Positions 33,124 to 45,866 of a DNA stretch of 64,000 nt are shown piece by piece. Position numbers and translations under genes: made by a program. Each line of letters opens with the position of its first letter. Positions within the stretch are counted from its first letter, which is position 1. The DNA is from Amanita rubescens. Lineage: Eukaryota > Basidiomycota > Agaricomycetes > Agaricales > Amanitaceae. The notes beneath the pieces are model-generated. The model saw only the letters and a list, made by a program, of their open reading frames with translations. It was not told where the DNA came from and did not search any database. The stretch covers positions 16,493 to 80,492 of the forward strand of contig WION01000241.1 of the NCBI GenBank assembly GCA_015039365.1, written 5' to 3'.

Positions 33124-33533
33124 TTGGATGGAGTTCGGGTAAAGTACGGGGGTTAGAAGAGCGGATGGTGTGAGCGGGAATGAGGAGAAAGTGTGGCAGG
33201 GTAAGAGTTGATCGGTGTGGGAAAATTGGAATCAAGTATGGAAACGGTTTCGGCCTTTTATATTACCATCTGCCACGATTTAGGCTGAAGCTAGGCCACC
33301 GTTGGGCCCTTTAGTCCACTCGTCTGGCCTCGCGACTTAAGCTGCACAGGTTATTCAGCAGTGGGCTGCGCAGAGCTCATCAGCAGCCCGTCGATCAGCT
33401 TCGTGCACAAAATGCTGAGCTAATTAGCCAGGAATAGCCAGGAACATATACACATGTTGAGCATTCACAGCCTTCACGCTCACAATAACGACTGTGTGAA
33501 GACCGCTGGCGTTTCGTAGCACGTGTCTCGGGT
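33124..33533. other. UBC6 promoter and CWC27 3' flank
   Basis: About 410 bp with TATA-like tttatatta near 33256. No other feature seen. Confidence 0.4.
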
Positions 33534-35630
33534 TCATCGTCTGTTTCCGCCCCGGCCGGCTTTCTGAACCCTTCGGCGTTCTTTCTCCTCTTCCCGAGCC
33601 TTCGCTCCTCTCTGTCGAGGATCAATAACCTCATAATCCCTCTCAGCCTTCTGCGTCTCCTCTCCGTTGTCTTTCGGGAAATGCAGCGCATGATTCATAA
33701 ACCCAAAATCATCATCAACCTCCATCACAGGCTCCTCCTCACCTGCTGCCGCCGCACTTCCTTCATCCTTTGTCCCCTCCTCGGCCTTCGATTCATCACC
33801 CATAATGACATCATTGTCTTCTCCGTCTGACCACTTCTGACTCTGCAGCTTGTCCCTGAAGCTATTCAACGCAGACAACACGTCACTTTCATCCTTTCGT
33901 TTTCCGTCCTTTCCTTTCTTGTGCTTCCCTCGTCCTTTAGCGTATTTCGCTAGTTCTTCCTCCAAATAAGATTTTTTCGGCTTCTTTCTCTTAACTTCTT
34001 CATCGCTGTCGTTGTCATGTCGTTTCGTAAGTTTCCGTATCTCAGCCTCCATCTTGGCTATCTCGCTCTTACGAGATTTCCTGAATTCTCGTCATATCAC
34101 TCTCGATACAAACATGCACATATATACTCACTCTTCGGATGCTTGCTCTTGTGCATGCTTTTCTCGAATCTTCGTTATGTCATCTTTATCGTTATTTTTG
34201 GACAATGACTTTGTTTCTGTCTTCGACTCCGCCTTTCTCTCTGGTTCCAGTGGAAGCACAGGTTTGGACACAAAGTCAGGCACCGCAGACGACGGACCGT
34301 CCTCCACAACTATGCGTCAATGTGACCAATTTGAGTACAAGTCATACAAGCTGTCGAGATGTTCTATACTTACGATCTGGTCGAAAGATTGCCTTCTTTT
34401 TGATTGATGGCTCTTGCCCCCCTTCGTCCTCATCAGCACCGAAACTCAACAGTTTTGCGTTCCTAGTAGAACAGTTGTCAGATTCATGATGACCGGATTT
34501 GATTCGGCGTCACTTTTTGGCTCCACGCCTACGTTCCGCTTCTTCTCGCTCCTTCTGTGCCTGTATTTTGGCCCGTTGCTGAACCCTCTTTTCAGCGGCA
34601 GTGATACGAGGCACAATATCATCGAAAGGATTGTCAACTATTCGTATGCTTTTGATCTTCGGAGGACTGTACTCCACACGTATTAGCACCGCACCCCACC
34701 ATCACCGGGAAGAAACTTACTATAGGGGCCGCCCATTATCATCAAGCTCTAGATGAATATACGAAAATAACATCTCGGTCACTAAATGACAGCCTTTCCC
34801 GAATCGGAACCTTACCCATTTCGCCTATTTTCAGAACATCTAGTAGGAGATTTCAATTAGCGGTGACATATTAGCGATGGCGATGCAATGACGGGTGACG
34901 TGATACATACTGTAGAACGTATCGCCCACACAACGTCCGAACAATGTATGTTTTCCGTGTAACTCATCTGCCCGATCTATACCAAATATATCCTCAATAA
35001 CTTGATGGTAATATAAATGTGCTGTGCGGTGGCTCACCAAGAGTGATGAAAAACTGTGAGTCGTTTGAATGTTTTGTGCCACTGTTCGCCATCGCGACTA
35101 AACCTCTGTGGGGAAATCTCAAACGAGGATGAATCTCATCTTCAAACGGTTCTATAGTCGCCGAGATTCAATCTCATTTGAATCAAAAAAACAGTGACAG
35201 AACTGACATACCTCCAAAGAATGACTCTCCCCCTCCTCCGGTTCCAGTTTTGTCGCCCGTCTGAACTAGGAACCCAGGGACAACACTAATACACCGTATT
35301 TAAACCCTCATACTCCATGTAGGGGACAATGACTCACCGGTGGAATATGACGCCGTCGTAGTATCCTATTACCGGTACAACAAATATGATGCTTCTCAGG
35401 GGGACGGTGCACGCTCAAGGCCGAGAGAACTCACAAACCCTCCATAGCCAATGCGATAAAGTTCCGACACGCTTTCGGCGTTTCCTACAAGTGAATAAGT
35501 TCAGGCTCGTCGCACACAGCATGCCATCCAGAGGCTGGGAAGGACTGTCACATACCTTGGACCACAGCTCAATGTCAATCTCGCCTACTGTGGTGTCGAT
35601 GATGACTCGCCCTTTTGTTGGCAGTGCCAT
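33534..35630 (-). CDS. CWC27: Cyclophilin-type spliceosome component Cwc27
   Basis: Multi-exon minus-strand gene. Exon 1 (from 35630) MALPTKGRVIIDTTVGEIDI; then ETPKACRNFIALAMEG, YYDGVIFHR, VVPGFLVQTGDKTGTGGGGE, PFEDEIHPRLRFPHRGLVAM, NSGTKHSNDSQFFITL, DRADELHGKHTLFGRCVGDT, KIKSIRIVDNPFDDIVPR, then KLLSFGADEDEGG and a Lys/Glu-rich tail with KKSYLEEELAKY and VDDDFGFMNHALHFPKDN. This order is that of Cwc27/NY-CO-10. The Trp usual in active cyclophilins is replaced by Glu (ADELHGKH), as in other Cwc27 proteins, so peptidyl-prolyl isomerase activity is probably absent. Role: part of the Bact spliceosome, partner of Cwc22. Not all exon borders were fixed to the base. Stop at 33534. Confidence 0.9.
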
Positions 35631-37517
35631 GATGGTGGGGTTAATGTGGGTTAGAGATGTACTGCGAGGGACGGGAGAAGTGTGCCAAAGTAGTAGGCGG
35701 TGCCGAGGGATTGTTGTTCATTGGCCCGTGAGCCAAACAGTATAAACGATAACAGACGGCAACAACTTCCAATGTGGCAGTGTCTTCCCGAACAGGTAGG
35801 AAGTATTGCTCTCCGCAACCAGAGTGCTTCCTATGACCGATTTCTAGATCATTCATCGCCTTCAACATATTTTAGAACATTCCTTGGAAAGACAAGTGGA
35901 TGTCGCATGGTACAAATGTCGGAGAAAGACGTCTAGAACGTAAAAGTCACTCTATGTCGGTGACCATGCAAGCAGATTTAATAATAATCGGACGAAACGT
36001 TGTGTGAGAGTGGGTACCCTGTACTATACGTCAGTAGAACCACCTCCGATGATGGCAATTTCAGTTTGCAGACGAGCAAAGTGCGAATGTCGGTGTACAG
36101 CTTCAAAGACACGACTATTAGAATGCTGCGAATCCATTCAGGCCTTCTCGAACTTTTATCACCGCTTTTGAGGCGCCAAACATGCCGTTTGCCATGGCTT
36201 GGATCACATCCTCAGCTCGCGCGACACATCCAGCCTCAGTCGTTCTCGCCATCACATTCGCCGATTTCAAATTACAAGTACTACGATCTCTATTTTCAAA
36301 CCCAGCGGAAGGGATAGTAGTTGGTTCAGCTTCACATCGACTGGGAGTGCTCTGGCGAGTTCCTCTGTGTCCTTTTTACGCACATCAACATCATCGTCGA
36401 GGTCCGGCCTGGAAACTCTCGAATCAGTTCCCGTGTGGGTTTTGGGATATAAGTTGGTTAGTTTTCTTATACCCGTGGATGGTCATTTGCTAATGATGTT
36501 GTTGTAGCTTTGTTTTGTGTCTGCTGTGGATGATTTACAACCGGGATAAGGAGCGGATGAGAGATGAGACAGCTGTGAGGGCGCAGCTTTGGGATTAGTG
36601 TGTAGCCTCATTCTTCTACTCTTTTTGATCTGTATTGACTGCATTGTATAGGTGCAGTTATCCCAGTTCGTCGGACTTTAAGTGGGAGGACTCAGTTCAA
36701 GTCCTCTCGAATATTTTAAGACCTGGAAAACATGTCGGTCTCGAGGGTTGGCATCGCCCTCTCGCCCAATACTAGATGCGCTCGAAGACATGGACGTCAG
36801 TAGTAAATCCGCGCTTCAAGGCTACTACAACAGATCATTAGCACTCTCTAGCGGCTTAGGAAATTCCTAGATGTTTTTACTCGGTAAGTGCATCATCTGC
36901 CACGCTTTTCCTGCTCTCTCTGATTCTCTCTTTCTGCCTGTACCAAAATGGACTGCTCCGTGACATCATCCTAACTCGGCCCGTGACACTGGTTGTGCAT
37001 TTCAGCCCTCACGCAAACACGGGTGATGTTGCCTAGAGTTTGAGGATCTGCGGCGACGTAGGATGGTGCCAGTACGACGTGCTTCGTCTGTCGCTAGGCT
37101 GTCTCACTCAAGGTGCCTATCCGATCCAACAGATTTCTCCGTCCACGTGCGGATTTTGCTCCCACAACGGCGATATCTCTGGCACAGCGCGGACAAGATG
37201 AACATCGATATTGGATCTGCAGCGATGTAGATGTTTTAACTCGGTACGTGCATGCTCTCCGTTTTGTCCGATCCTCTTTGTTTTCCACGAAGTATGCATA
37301 CATGTTAATCCAGGCTAAAAAAAACTGGTCAGAAACCGAGTCTTGCCGTGAAGTCGCACGTGTGTGCCACGGAACGTCTACGAATCCAATACTATGAATA
37401 ATAATCGTCGCCGTGTTTGAGCGAGGGCGCTGCACTGGCGCATATCACATGTCACATGTCACTGGATTTCGATAATGTTTCAGCGACCACAACTTGTTTC
37501 CTTTATTTTTCTTGCTC
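35631..37517. other. Gene-poor; possible relic of a transporter C-terminus
   Basis: Promoter of CWC27 (reading left) and of the kinase at 37518. On plus, 36180-36230 reads MPFAMAWITSSARATHP. A last-exon-like segment at about 36514-36600 reads LLWMIYNRDKERMRDE to a stop. Both recall the C-terminal end of an MFS permease, but the frame between is broken and the resemblance weak. Nothing else recognised. Confidence 0.3.
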
Positions 37518-38971
37518 ATGGCGACCACAACCGCTCATGGCACAGTTAGAGAACATGTGAGCCATGCAAAGGACGACATCCTCCAGATCAAACAATTTCC
37601 ACATCTTCATATCTCGGCGGCTCTCCCATCCAACCCCCATTTACCAGCCAACATCCCAGAATCAGCTAGGAATTTTTTCGCCTCCGTATCAAGTCCTGCC
37701 GAAATTTTGTCCTCGAAGCTCGTCTCTAGAGTCCAAGGAATTGATGTTATCGAAGGGGGATACAACTATGTACACATTCTTAACCTCGACACAGGTAATC
37801 CCGTTCGGCCCTTCCCCTTTATCCTGCGCTTTCCAATCGATCCAAATACCATCTCGCGATCGCAGACCTCCACTTCCGTCGGCTGTATGCTATACTGTCA
37901 GCGGCACACCGATCTCAACATACCCACTCCGGCCATCTACGCTTATAGCTGCGCCCATGGATCTGAATTCATAGCCATGGAGTATATCGACGGAGATGGT
38001 TTGAGCGAAGTGTGGATGGATCTCCCAGAGGAAGAAAAACATAATATGGCCAGCCAAGTTGCAGAGATAATGCGTACGATGAGGACAAAAACGACCTTTA
38101 GCATGATTGGTGGAATCAGCCCGGATGGCTCCGCATGTCCCCTTGTTGATGGTATAAACGTTGATAGTGGTAGGGTAAGCCTCACCTGGACTACGTGATT
38201 CCGCAGAAGCTGAATGCCATATAGGGGGTTGTCGACAGTCTCGGTCTTTACAACATTGGACCGTTAGTTCTTCGACGACTAACTTCGTTCATCTGCAATA
38301 CATGCTCACATTTCACACAGGTATGACTCTGTGCAAGAATACGTTCGGTCTATCTTCGACCGTGATTTCCACTACATGGATCAAATGTTACACAAGGACA
38401 CGCTCTCGGCCCACGAAACAGAATTCAGAAGGGAGATCAGTGATTGGCTTTTCAACTTGACGCCCGAGGATGCATTCAAGCGCGTGAAAAGCAAGAGGGA
38501 TGATTTTATAGCACATCCATACAATTGCGAGTACCCCTTCGTGTTGCGGCACGGCGATCTGCATGGGCGGAACGTCATAGTGAGGTACGTTCGGCTTTCT
38601 CTCTAATGTTGACCCCGCCAGATAAACCAACATTTAGTCATTCTTCTCCCCGTCGTATACTTGCGATCCTCGACTGGGACTTTGGTGGTTCTCACGCGCT
38701 CCAGTTCGCTGATAGAGGTTTCGAGGTCTGTTGGCCGGACCTCGAAGATGATGTTGATGTATGTATGAAGGACGCAGAGGAGATAGATCGCTTTCAAACC
38801 TTAATTGATCAATTCGCCGGAGCACTCCCAGTCGATGTGAAGCTGAACCAACTAGTGCTTTCCACGAAGTGGTACGTCCTTAACCGGGAAGCCCTGAAAC
38901 CATCTACTTGTGCTAGTACTTGTCTTGGAGTCGATATTGTGGGTAGTGTTCCTGATGACGCTGATGTATGA
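37518..38971 (+). CDS. APH-fold phosphotransferase / kinase-like protein
   Basis: Four exons in frame, 430 aa: 37518-38174, 38225-38262, 38321-38584, 38638-38971 (introns 50-58 nt). Start at MATTTAHGTV; upstream in-frame codons lack an ATG. Features: VIEGGYNYVHILNLD (glycine-rich loop region), FIAMEYIDGDGL (hinge), GVVDSLGLYNIGP across two joins, catalytic loop VLRHGDLHGRNVIV and metal-binding LAILDWDFGG. These are the Brenner and DWE-type motifs of the APH/choline-kinase-like family (PF01636). Such proteins are strongly expanded in Agaricomycetes; substrates are mostly unknown and antibiotic resistance should not be assumed. Catalytic residues look complete. Confidence 0.85.
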
Positions 38972-40171
38972 GCCTTGTGTGCGTAATTGACACCTCATGG
39001 TGGAAGCGGTAGTCAGTTTGTCTTCTAGTTACATTACGCATCCAGATTGTCTTCGAAACACATTGATGCCAGGCGGAATCAGGCAATTACAAAGAGCGAC
39101 GAAGCCAGTGCATGGAATATTGGAGCTGAACTATCATATGCTTCGGAACTAACGGCTCATAACCCCTTACACAATAGAAATTCATTACGCTCATTGTCAT
39201 ACATATGTGGGGACTCGAAACTCATCACGGTCTTTTCCAATTCAATGCATAGATCACCTCATCAATTTTACCACAGAGGACTTGATTTGCGCGGGTAAAA
39301 CTCGGTTAACAAGTACTACTTTTTCCTTACCCACAGAAATTATACATCAACGTTGAAAAAACGGACGAGTTAATCTGCGATCTGGGCAACGGTGAACATG
39401 TTCGTCCAGAGGAGAGTGTGAATGCTTGGTGAGCACTCAACGTAGCATGCAGCCAGCCGATTCTCGATTCCCCAAAGCTTCGTAACACATCTAGGAGGGG
39501 TGATTCATGAAGGGCGCTACTGTGCATGGAGTCAGTGGAAACAAAAGAGCAAGGCATAACCAAGAATTGGGTTAGTCTTCTATCCGGCAATGCATCCTGT
39601 TCCGGCCTGCACATCCACCAACCAATGGAGAGGTTAAGCTGTGCAAGGCTCGAAAGCAAAAGGACAATGAGCAAGGTTTGTCGATGGAATTTATGATAGG
39701 TACGCAGATTTTTCCCATCGATGCGCAATGTTCGAGAAAGCGATGACGGGGACAGCACTGGGAACTACGACTCGTGGACGCGAACTTATGACGTACTCCA
39801 AGTCCCGGGATCAGAACAAAGCCGTGTGACCGCGCAGTTGGATGGTGCTTATTATTTATATACATTCCGGTTCCAAGACTGATGAGTCTATGAACATTCA
39901 CGGCGCTGGCAATTCTATCATAGTAGTTAGAGACATAGAGACACAACGACTTGCCGTTATGGCTCGGAAGTTGACGGAGATTCCAATTGCATCCGATGCT
40001 GTTGGATTGCACCCGCTACCGCACTGCTTGTGTACGTAATTCATCTGGGCGCCGCAATGCTGTGACTCGCGTAAGATAGTATCACTTCATCATATTATTG
40101 GGTAACGTGCTACTTATAAAACAGTGCTGAGGCCGGCTCTGTTGCCTCAATTCTCTCCTTCTTTCGACAAC
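38972..40171. other. Intergenic, promoter of the DM9 gene
   Basis: Contains TATA-like cttataaaac at 40112-40121, upstream of the DM9-protein start. Open frames here have random composition; no gene recognised. Confidence 0.4.
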
Positions 40172-41315
40172 ATGGGTCACTCGTCAGATAGCGATTCAAG
40201 CTCAAGCCGAGACCACGGGAGGCGTCACACTAGGAGGGAACGTCGTCGTGGTACGAATTCACCCTATGACTGCGCAAGTTATCCTGATCAGAATACAGAA
40301 CGTCGACGCGAACGTGGACACCGCGGCGGGCTAATTTCCGGCCTCCTCGGTGGAGGACATGACCAAGATCATCGCGGCGGCCTAATCTCTGGCCTTATCG
40401 GTGGACTGCTCGGCGGTCAGCAACATGGTGCCAATCATGGGGACCCGCACTACCGTGACGGCGGTGGGTCTCATGGCGGTGGACGTCAACACGCCCCTCC
40501 TATGCCTACCCCAGGGTATCCTCAACGCGGGCACGGATATGGTGATTATCCTCCGAATCAACTTTCCGATCAAAGTCGTGGATCTGCTTCTGCATATTAT
40601 GGTTCCGGACACGGGGATGGATACGGAGGACCACCGGTCAACCAGAGAGACCTCGGCAACGCTTCTAGTTCCAACCAACTAACATCCCCACCACCACCGG
40701 CCTACACCCCCACTAGTGAAAAAACCACACCCCCTTCGTCGAGACATCGGATCGTCCTAGACACCAACTCTGCGTCGTTCCCCGGTCAACCCGAAGCAGG
40801 GATCCCACCTTGCTACGAAGCAGACGGTACACCCATCTACATAGGCTCAGCGCTTTTCGAGCGCTCAGTCTTCCCTTGCAAAATCGAAATGCGACAAGGC
40901 TCGCCTGCTAAACCTTTCGTCTCCTACTGCGGGGACGAACACCCCCATCGTGGTCGATACGATCTCTTGCCATACGATCCGGTACAGATGGAGTTTGTGC
41001 TCACCTCCCACGGGCGCACCCCCCACGGAAAAAGACCAATTGATGGCGGCTATGATGAGGGCGGGCAGAGGCTCTATCACGCTGTTGCGATTGTTAACGG
41101 ATTGCGGCTACCAGGAAAGACCGGGGAACATCTGTAAGTTGTGTTGTATGTAAATACAGAGATATTCCTAATAATCTTTCACAGGGGATGTTGTTATGTT
41201 GGACGTAACGGTGTTGAGCATTCTATTACAGAGAATTATGAGATTCTGTATGTCATCCCATTACCACGGGTACTCTACTGAGCTGATAATCTACAACAGG
41301 TGTTGGCGAGAGTGA
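40172..41315 (+). CDS. Gly/His-rich protein with C-terminal DM9 (DUF3421-like) domain
   Basis: Three exons, 346 aa: 40172-41133, 41185-41247, 41300-41315 (introns 51 and 52 nt). The N-terminal half is Ser/Arg then Gly/His-rich, with two near-repeats HRGGLISGL followed by LGG/IGG, and a Pro-rich linker (SPPPPAYTPT). The C-terminal domain has PCYEADGTPIYIGSALFER, then PIDGGYDEGGQRLYHAVA, PGKTGEHL, GGC-type CYVGRNGVEHSIT and ENYEILCWRE at the end. The PGK-GEHL, YVG-NG-EH and YEIL-CW elements are the DM9 pattern. DM9 proteins in animals include mannose-binding lectins; in fungi the role is open. The two C-terminal mini-exons complete the domain, which supports the splice model. No signal peptide, so probably cytosolic or surface-associated. 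Confidence 0.82.
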
Positions 41316-44300
41316 TGTCATCGCATGCGTTACATGCAGATGAACATCCTATACCCGCTTTTTTTATTTATTTTACCAATACTCTTATTCGAGTAGCAAA
41401 GAATGACTTTTCATTCTTGATTAGATGGTATCTATACGATACACATAGATTTAATAGTATCAAACTGGTTCTCATTTCGAACGACAAGCCGCAACGAGAG
41501 TGAATACTAAGATGAATTGCACGTAGGACAAGGGAGTAATTGGGTTTTTGCTTGAGAAAGTAGAATCTGCTAGGCATTTGACCATCGAGTTAACAAGAGA
41601 ACTCGAGGTAACGCGCAGTTGAAGGTTGTCCAAACCGCAATGAGCGTGTTGAGTCATACAGCCTTGAACAGGATTGCGGACGGATGAAGAAAACGGCGTC
41701 TCAGCGCAGCAATAGACAAAAAACCGCTGATCATTTGTCATGCCTTGAAGTGGAAGCCTTTTGGCACAAGTATTACAAAGAATACGGGAGTTACTTACAG
41801 ACATCGTGACTTCCCCGCGCCTTTTCTTCCTTTGCTTCGTCCAACAGTATTTGCTATCGTTTTGCAAACGCGACAGGGAAAGCTTGGCTCTACAAGATGA
41901 TTCATCAAAGAGCAACTTCTGTGGGTTTGATGCCCTTTACGCGTTAAACCACAACGCCTTGAACACGATTATGAACTGGTTCGGGAAGTGCAACGAGAGC
42001 AATAGAAAGGACTTACTTCCAATGAATATTATCTTGAACGCCGACAATAGACCGTTCACGCTGGCACAAGCCTTCTACCCAGTAAAGGATGGGAACGAGA
42101 CTTGCATTCCTTGATACTGACGAATGCCGTCCTATTTCGCAGGAAAACTTGTTTCACAAGGCGACCGCTGAAGAGCAATTTCTAAAGATAATGGTATGTT
42201 CTGCTTGTACTTCGTCTTGAATGGCGACAGGGCTTGTTGAACGATCTAGAAAGAAACGAGCATAAGGTCGTGGACTGGTGACACTAGAGATGAGTCATTG
42301 CCTAGATTTAGAATGGATTTGAACGTACGCAGATTCAACCATGTGGGAAAAAATGATCAAAGGTGAAAACAAAATGGGAAGGCGTTGCCAATAACAAGAA
42401 GAAGCATGTGAACGATGGCCACCTGCGCCAATGACTGGTGGAAATTACCACCGTATGTCGGTCCGTGCGCCTCTAAACCGAACATTCTTTCCGCAGCACT
42501 CCAACGACGTGCTGTCTCGGACGGATCCTCACAACGGCGGGCGTGACATTGAGTATATGTTTGTCTCGGCCTTCCGGTCCTTGTCCCAAGCTCAGCTGCT
42601 CAATGCATCAAGTATCACTGGTGCCAACTCTAGCGCCTGCGTCCGATTAGCCTCGCTAAATGCAACCTAGACGGAATTACCCACACAACAAAGTTTGCAC
42701 CACAATTCGCAAGGTTAGAATACGCGAGAACCCAATATAAAGGAACCGCCTAAATAGAGAACAAGGTCACAGGCTTCAAGTGAAGAAAAAAAAACTGTTA
42801 ACGTTTGACGTTTAGTATGTATCATGTGCTTCAACCTTCCAATATACTTCGAAGATTCGGTTCCGGTGTCAAACTGACAGTTGGCACAGAAGCATCCACA
42901 ATTCGAGGCCTCCAAATGAGCGGAAGGCGTGGGGAGTATTTACTTGTGTTGAAACGCTGATCCGCTTACATCCGAGTCTTCTACTTAACCGCCAAGTTAC
43001 TGTATTGCATACCGCCAAAGCTACGGGTATCGGTAAAACAAAATACCTCTGGTTATCATCGGCGCCACAAGCGACGACCACTAGCAATTATGCTACAAGT
43101 AATCCCTCACCATAACCGACGCTTTTTGGACCCTACAACCAAGGGAAGTCCAGTCAATTAACCTTCTCCACAACACGAGGCACGTTACAATTCGGGTGTA
43201 ACACTTACAAGGGTCAACCTGTCATGCCTCTTTCCACACCCCAGAAGCTAGGTCACACTGCTGATTCCGGACTAAATTAAATGTCAGGGTGGCGAGAAAA
43301 GAAAAAAACGCAGAAGAACAAAAGGGAAAAACTTTAATTGACGATCGAAAAGGTCAATTGAAGGCACGAGCGCTGCACCGCCTGCCACCACCGTCCGTGC
43401 CTCTTCCTTGCGGCGCTGGTGCGGGGAACCCCTTTGCAACATGCCAAAGGCAATGTCATGAAAACACAGGCCACCGGCCCTGGTTTTCTACTCCCCGAAC
43501 CTGTGGGCATGCGGTTTCGAAATCTGTACACCAGGTCGACGTGCCCGCCGTAAGTCCCTCCTTCTAGTCCTATCAGGGTTAGTTGACATGAGTTAGTGCG
43601 GTCTTGACAATCCGGGGTATGCAGCACAGCGGCATGTTGCGAGCCAAGCAATGAAAATGGAACCTTGTACCTGTACGCCTGTATGTTGAGGTATGCGTCA
43701 TTTTCGCGTTGTCAATCATTGTTAAATCCAATCCTTAGAAACCGTCTCACTTCTGAACCTTCGAATATTGAATATGTTGACTGAAGCTAGAAGGACGTCG
43801 AAATGTTGACAGATGACAAGTTGACAGCTGGAAGGATAAATTGAAAAGCGTTGGATCAACCCTCTTGTTGTCAATCGTCTCAGTAAACCTGACCACCCAC
43901 CGTGTCCTACGTGCTGAAAAAAAAAAACTTGCTTCAGGATCCGACGCAACACGGCCAAGACGACAATGAAAATGGCTATACGAGATGGAGACCAGGCAGG
44001 CGTTACTATGGATGGAACGGAACCAGGAGGAAATAATGGATGCGCCATAATCGTGAACGGGGAGGGAAGGGACGGGAGGACAGGAATAAGTAGCACGTAA
44101 AAAGCTATAATATACCAAAATAGAGCGATAGTGAAAGAAGCACAGAGAAGAGGGATGATACACAACACCAAGGAATATATGCAACGAGAACAGCTCGATC
44201 AACAAGGATAGATGGATGGCAGGGAAATGGTAGGTATATATTCCACAAAAAGTCAACTGGAAAAGAGCAAGATGACGCGCAATGCGATGGATGATGGTAC

Positions 44301-44491
44301 GCGAGGCGGCTGGTAGGCTTCAAGGAACAGACTTGCAAGGGCGCGATGCTGAAATTGAAATTGAAGATGCTGGGTGTGACATCTAGAAATCTAGGGCGCG
44401 GCGAAGCAGGCGATAATGGTCGGAGAAATCTAACGAATTGGGAAACCAGAATTCCAGTAGTGCATCTTCCCCTGTGGCGTAATAAATAGTT
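41316..44491. other. Gene-poor stretch, 3.2 kb
   Basis: Only weak frames: plus 41761-42114 (from an alternative start; DALYALNHNALNTIMNWF) and plus 42431-42670 (MTGGNYHRMSVRAPLNRTFF, ending with a Ser/Ala/Asn-rich tail). Neither has recognisable motifs or an in-phase intron. The minus-strand frame at 44256-43747 is the 3' flank of the next gene. No repeats stood out. Confidence 0.35.
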
Positions 44492-45866
44492 TTATGACCT
44501 CCCAGTATAGATGAAATCAGATGAGTTGTCTATTGAAGGAAGGCGCCGCTTGAATCGCAAAGGCATGTGCAAGCCAAAGCCGCCAACCTCGTTATTAGCA
44601 GGATGCATAAGGTGATCGGAAGTGGTGGAACAAGGAGCTTTTGTTTCAGCGCTAGTACCCGTTTCTGGCGGTTTCAGATTTTTACTGCAATTGGGATTCC
44701 GTGTGGCATACAAGGGCAATTTAGGCAATCGCGAGTCCAAATCGTCTGGAGTGCCGGGAGCCAGAGCCGGCGATTCTTCGTCCTCTTCGTCATCGTCCAA
44801 TTCTATCTCCACATCGTTCACGAAGATTACATTCCGCTTCCGGGTAGGCTTTGGAGGTTCCGCGAGCTTGACTGGCCGGGCATCATCGCAAGAATGGGAT
44901 GATTTTTCGGAGTGAAAATTTGACGGCTCGATGCCGGGGCGATGTGAGACAACGTGTTCGCTATGATCGTCATCCATATCAGGGAAATAAGAATCCCTCG
45001 GTCCGAAACGATGGTTATAATATCTATCGACCCCGCAGGAAAAATGTCGTGGGGGGAGTTGAAGAAAAGAGGGTTCCGGAGATCCAGATGATGCACGAGA
45101 CATGGGACTGCTGTCCAGTGATGCGTTGGTCAATGAGGGAGTCGGTGGATCAAGGGATTGGTCCGTATCAGAAGGAAGGTCAGGAGATGCGCTACGGGAG
45201 GAGGAATTAGAGGGAAGAGGGTTTGTATCCGATGAAGTCGGTGTATCTAGTAACGGCAGAAAGGCAAAATTGGGCCGGGGACGTTGCGCCATAGGATTTG
45301 AAAATTTCTCATTAGAGGGCAGTAACTGGTGGTGGTTACTGGGAGGAGAACGAGGCCTTGATGTGATTCGCCTCTGCAAGAGCAATGAGGTAAGGCCCAA
45401 GTTGTAATTGGTCGGACTAACGTGGGGCGTTGTCTGAAGGGGAGCCTGGGTTGCAACGGCAGGCTCCGCTTGGGGCAGCAAAGGCAGGAGTCCGATGGGC
45501 ACCGTAGACAGATACTGCCGGCCTGGCCTTCCCAAGATCGGATCCGGAGGTTGGTTTGCCAAGGGTAGAGATCGTTGAATCTCCTTCAGTTCCATCAAGT
45601 CCCTGCATAAACATAGGTAAAAACGCGGAGCATGATCAGTTTCCACAACCTGGAGACGGAACACGGAGAAGACGGTGTGGGAGCGTTGCAGCAGGGACTC
45701 ACTGGTAAGATAACTTGCGGGCGGGCTCTATGGGGGTTCGATCCCATTCGTCCGCAAAAAAGACTTGCTCGGATCCATCAGCTTCGAAGGCAACACACTT
45801 CCGAGCGTTTGCACACTCGGGCCCCGGGCTTGGGGTTGGTGAGGGTTGCTTCAAGCAGCCTTTCAT
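44492..45866 (-). CDS. Hypothetical fungal regulator with N-terminal RVxF-type motif and acidic region
   Basis: Two exons, 424 aa: 45866-45703 and 45602-44492 with a 100-nt intron. The first exon encodes MKGCLKQPSPTPSPGPE, then RKCVAFEADGSEQVFFADEW and DRTPIEPARKLSYQ; it joins in phase to DLMELKEIQRSLPLANQPPD. KCVAF followed by an acidic segment and ADEWDRTP resembles a PP1-docking (RVxF) region of phosphatase regulators such as PPP1R15; this is an inference. The rest is Ser/Pro-rich and disordered, with KRNVIFVNDVEIELDDDEED near the C-terminal third and a basic PLRFKRRLPS close to the end. The N-terminal block appears conserved among basidiomycetes from memory. A likely nuclear or cytosolic adaptor; function unknown. 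Confidence 0.7.

Noticed and set aside
36671..36705. T-arm-like stem (gaggac...gtcctc with ttcaa)
   Set aside because: Loop size and the rest of a tRNA do not fit; no acceptor or anticodon arm found.
37518..38971. Antibiotic-resistance gene
   Set aside because: The APH fold alone does not show aminoglycoside activity; fungal members are a large family of unknown substrates.
43747..44256. Overlapping hydrophobic open frames on the minus strand
   Set aside because: Downstream flank of the gene at 44492-45866; two overlapping frames both open, pyrimidine-rich, no motif.
45720..45760. tRNA-like B-box word ggttcgatccc
   Set aside because: It lies inside exon 1 of the gene at 44492-45866, where the minus strand encodes DEWDRTP; no A-box or cloverleaf surrounds it.
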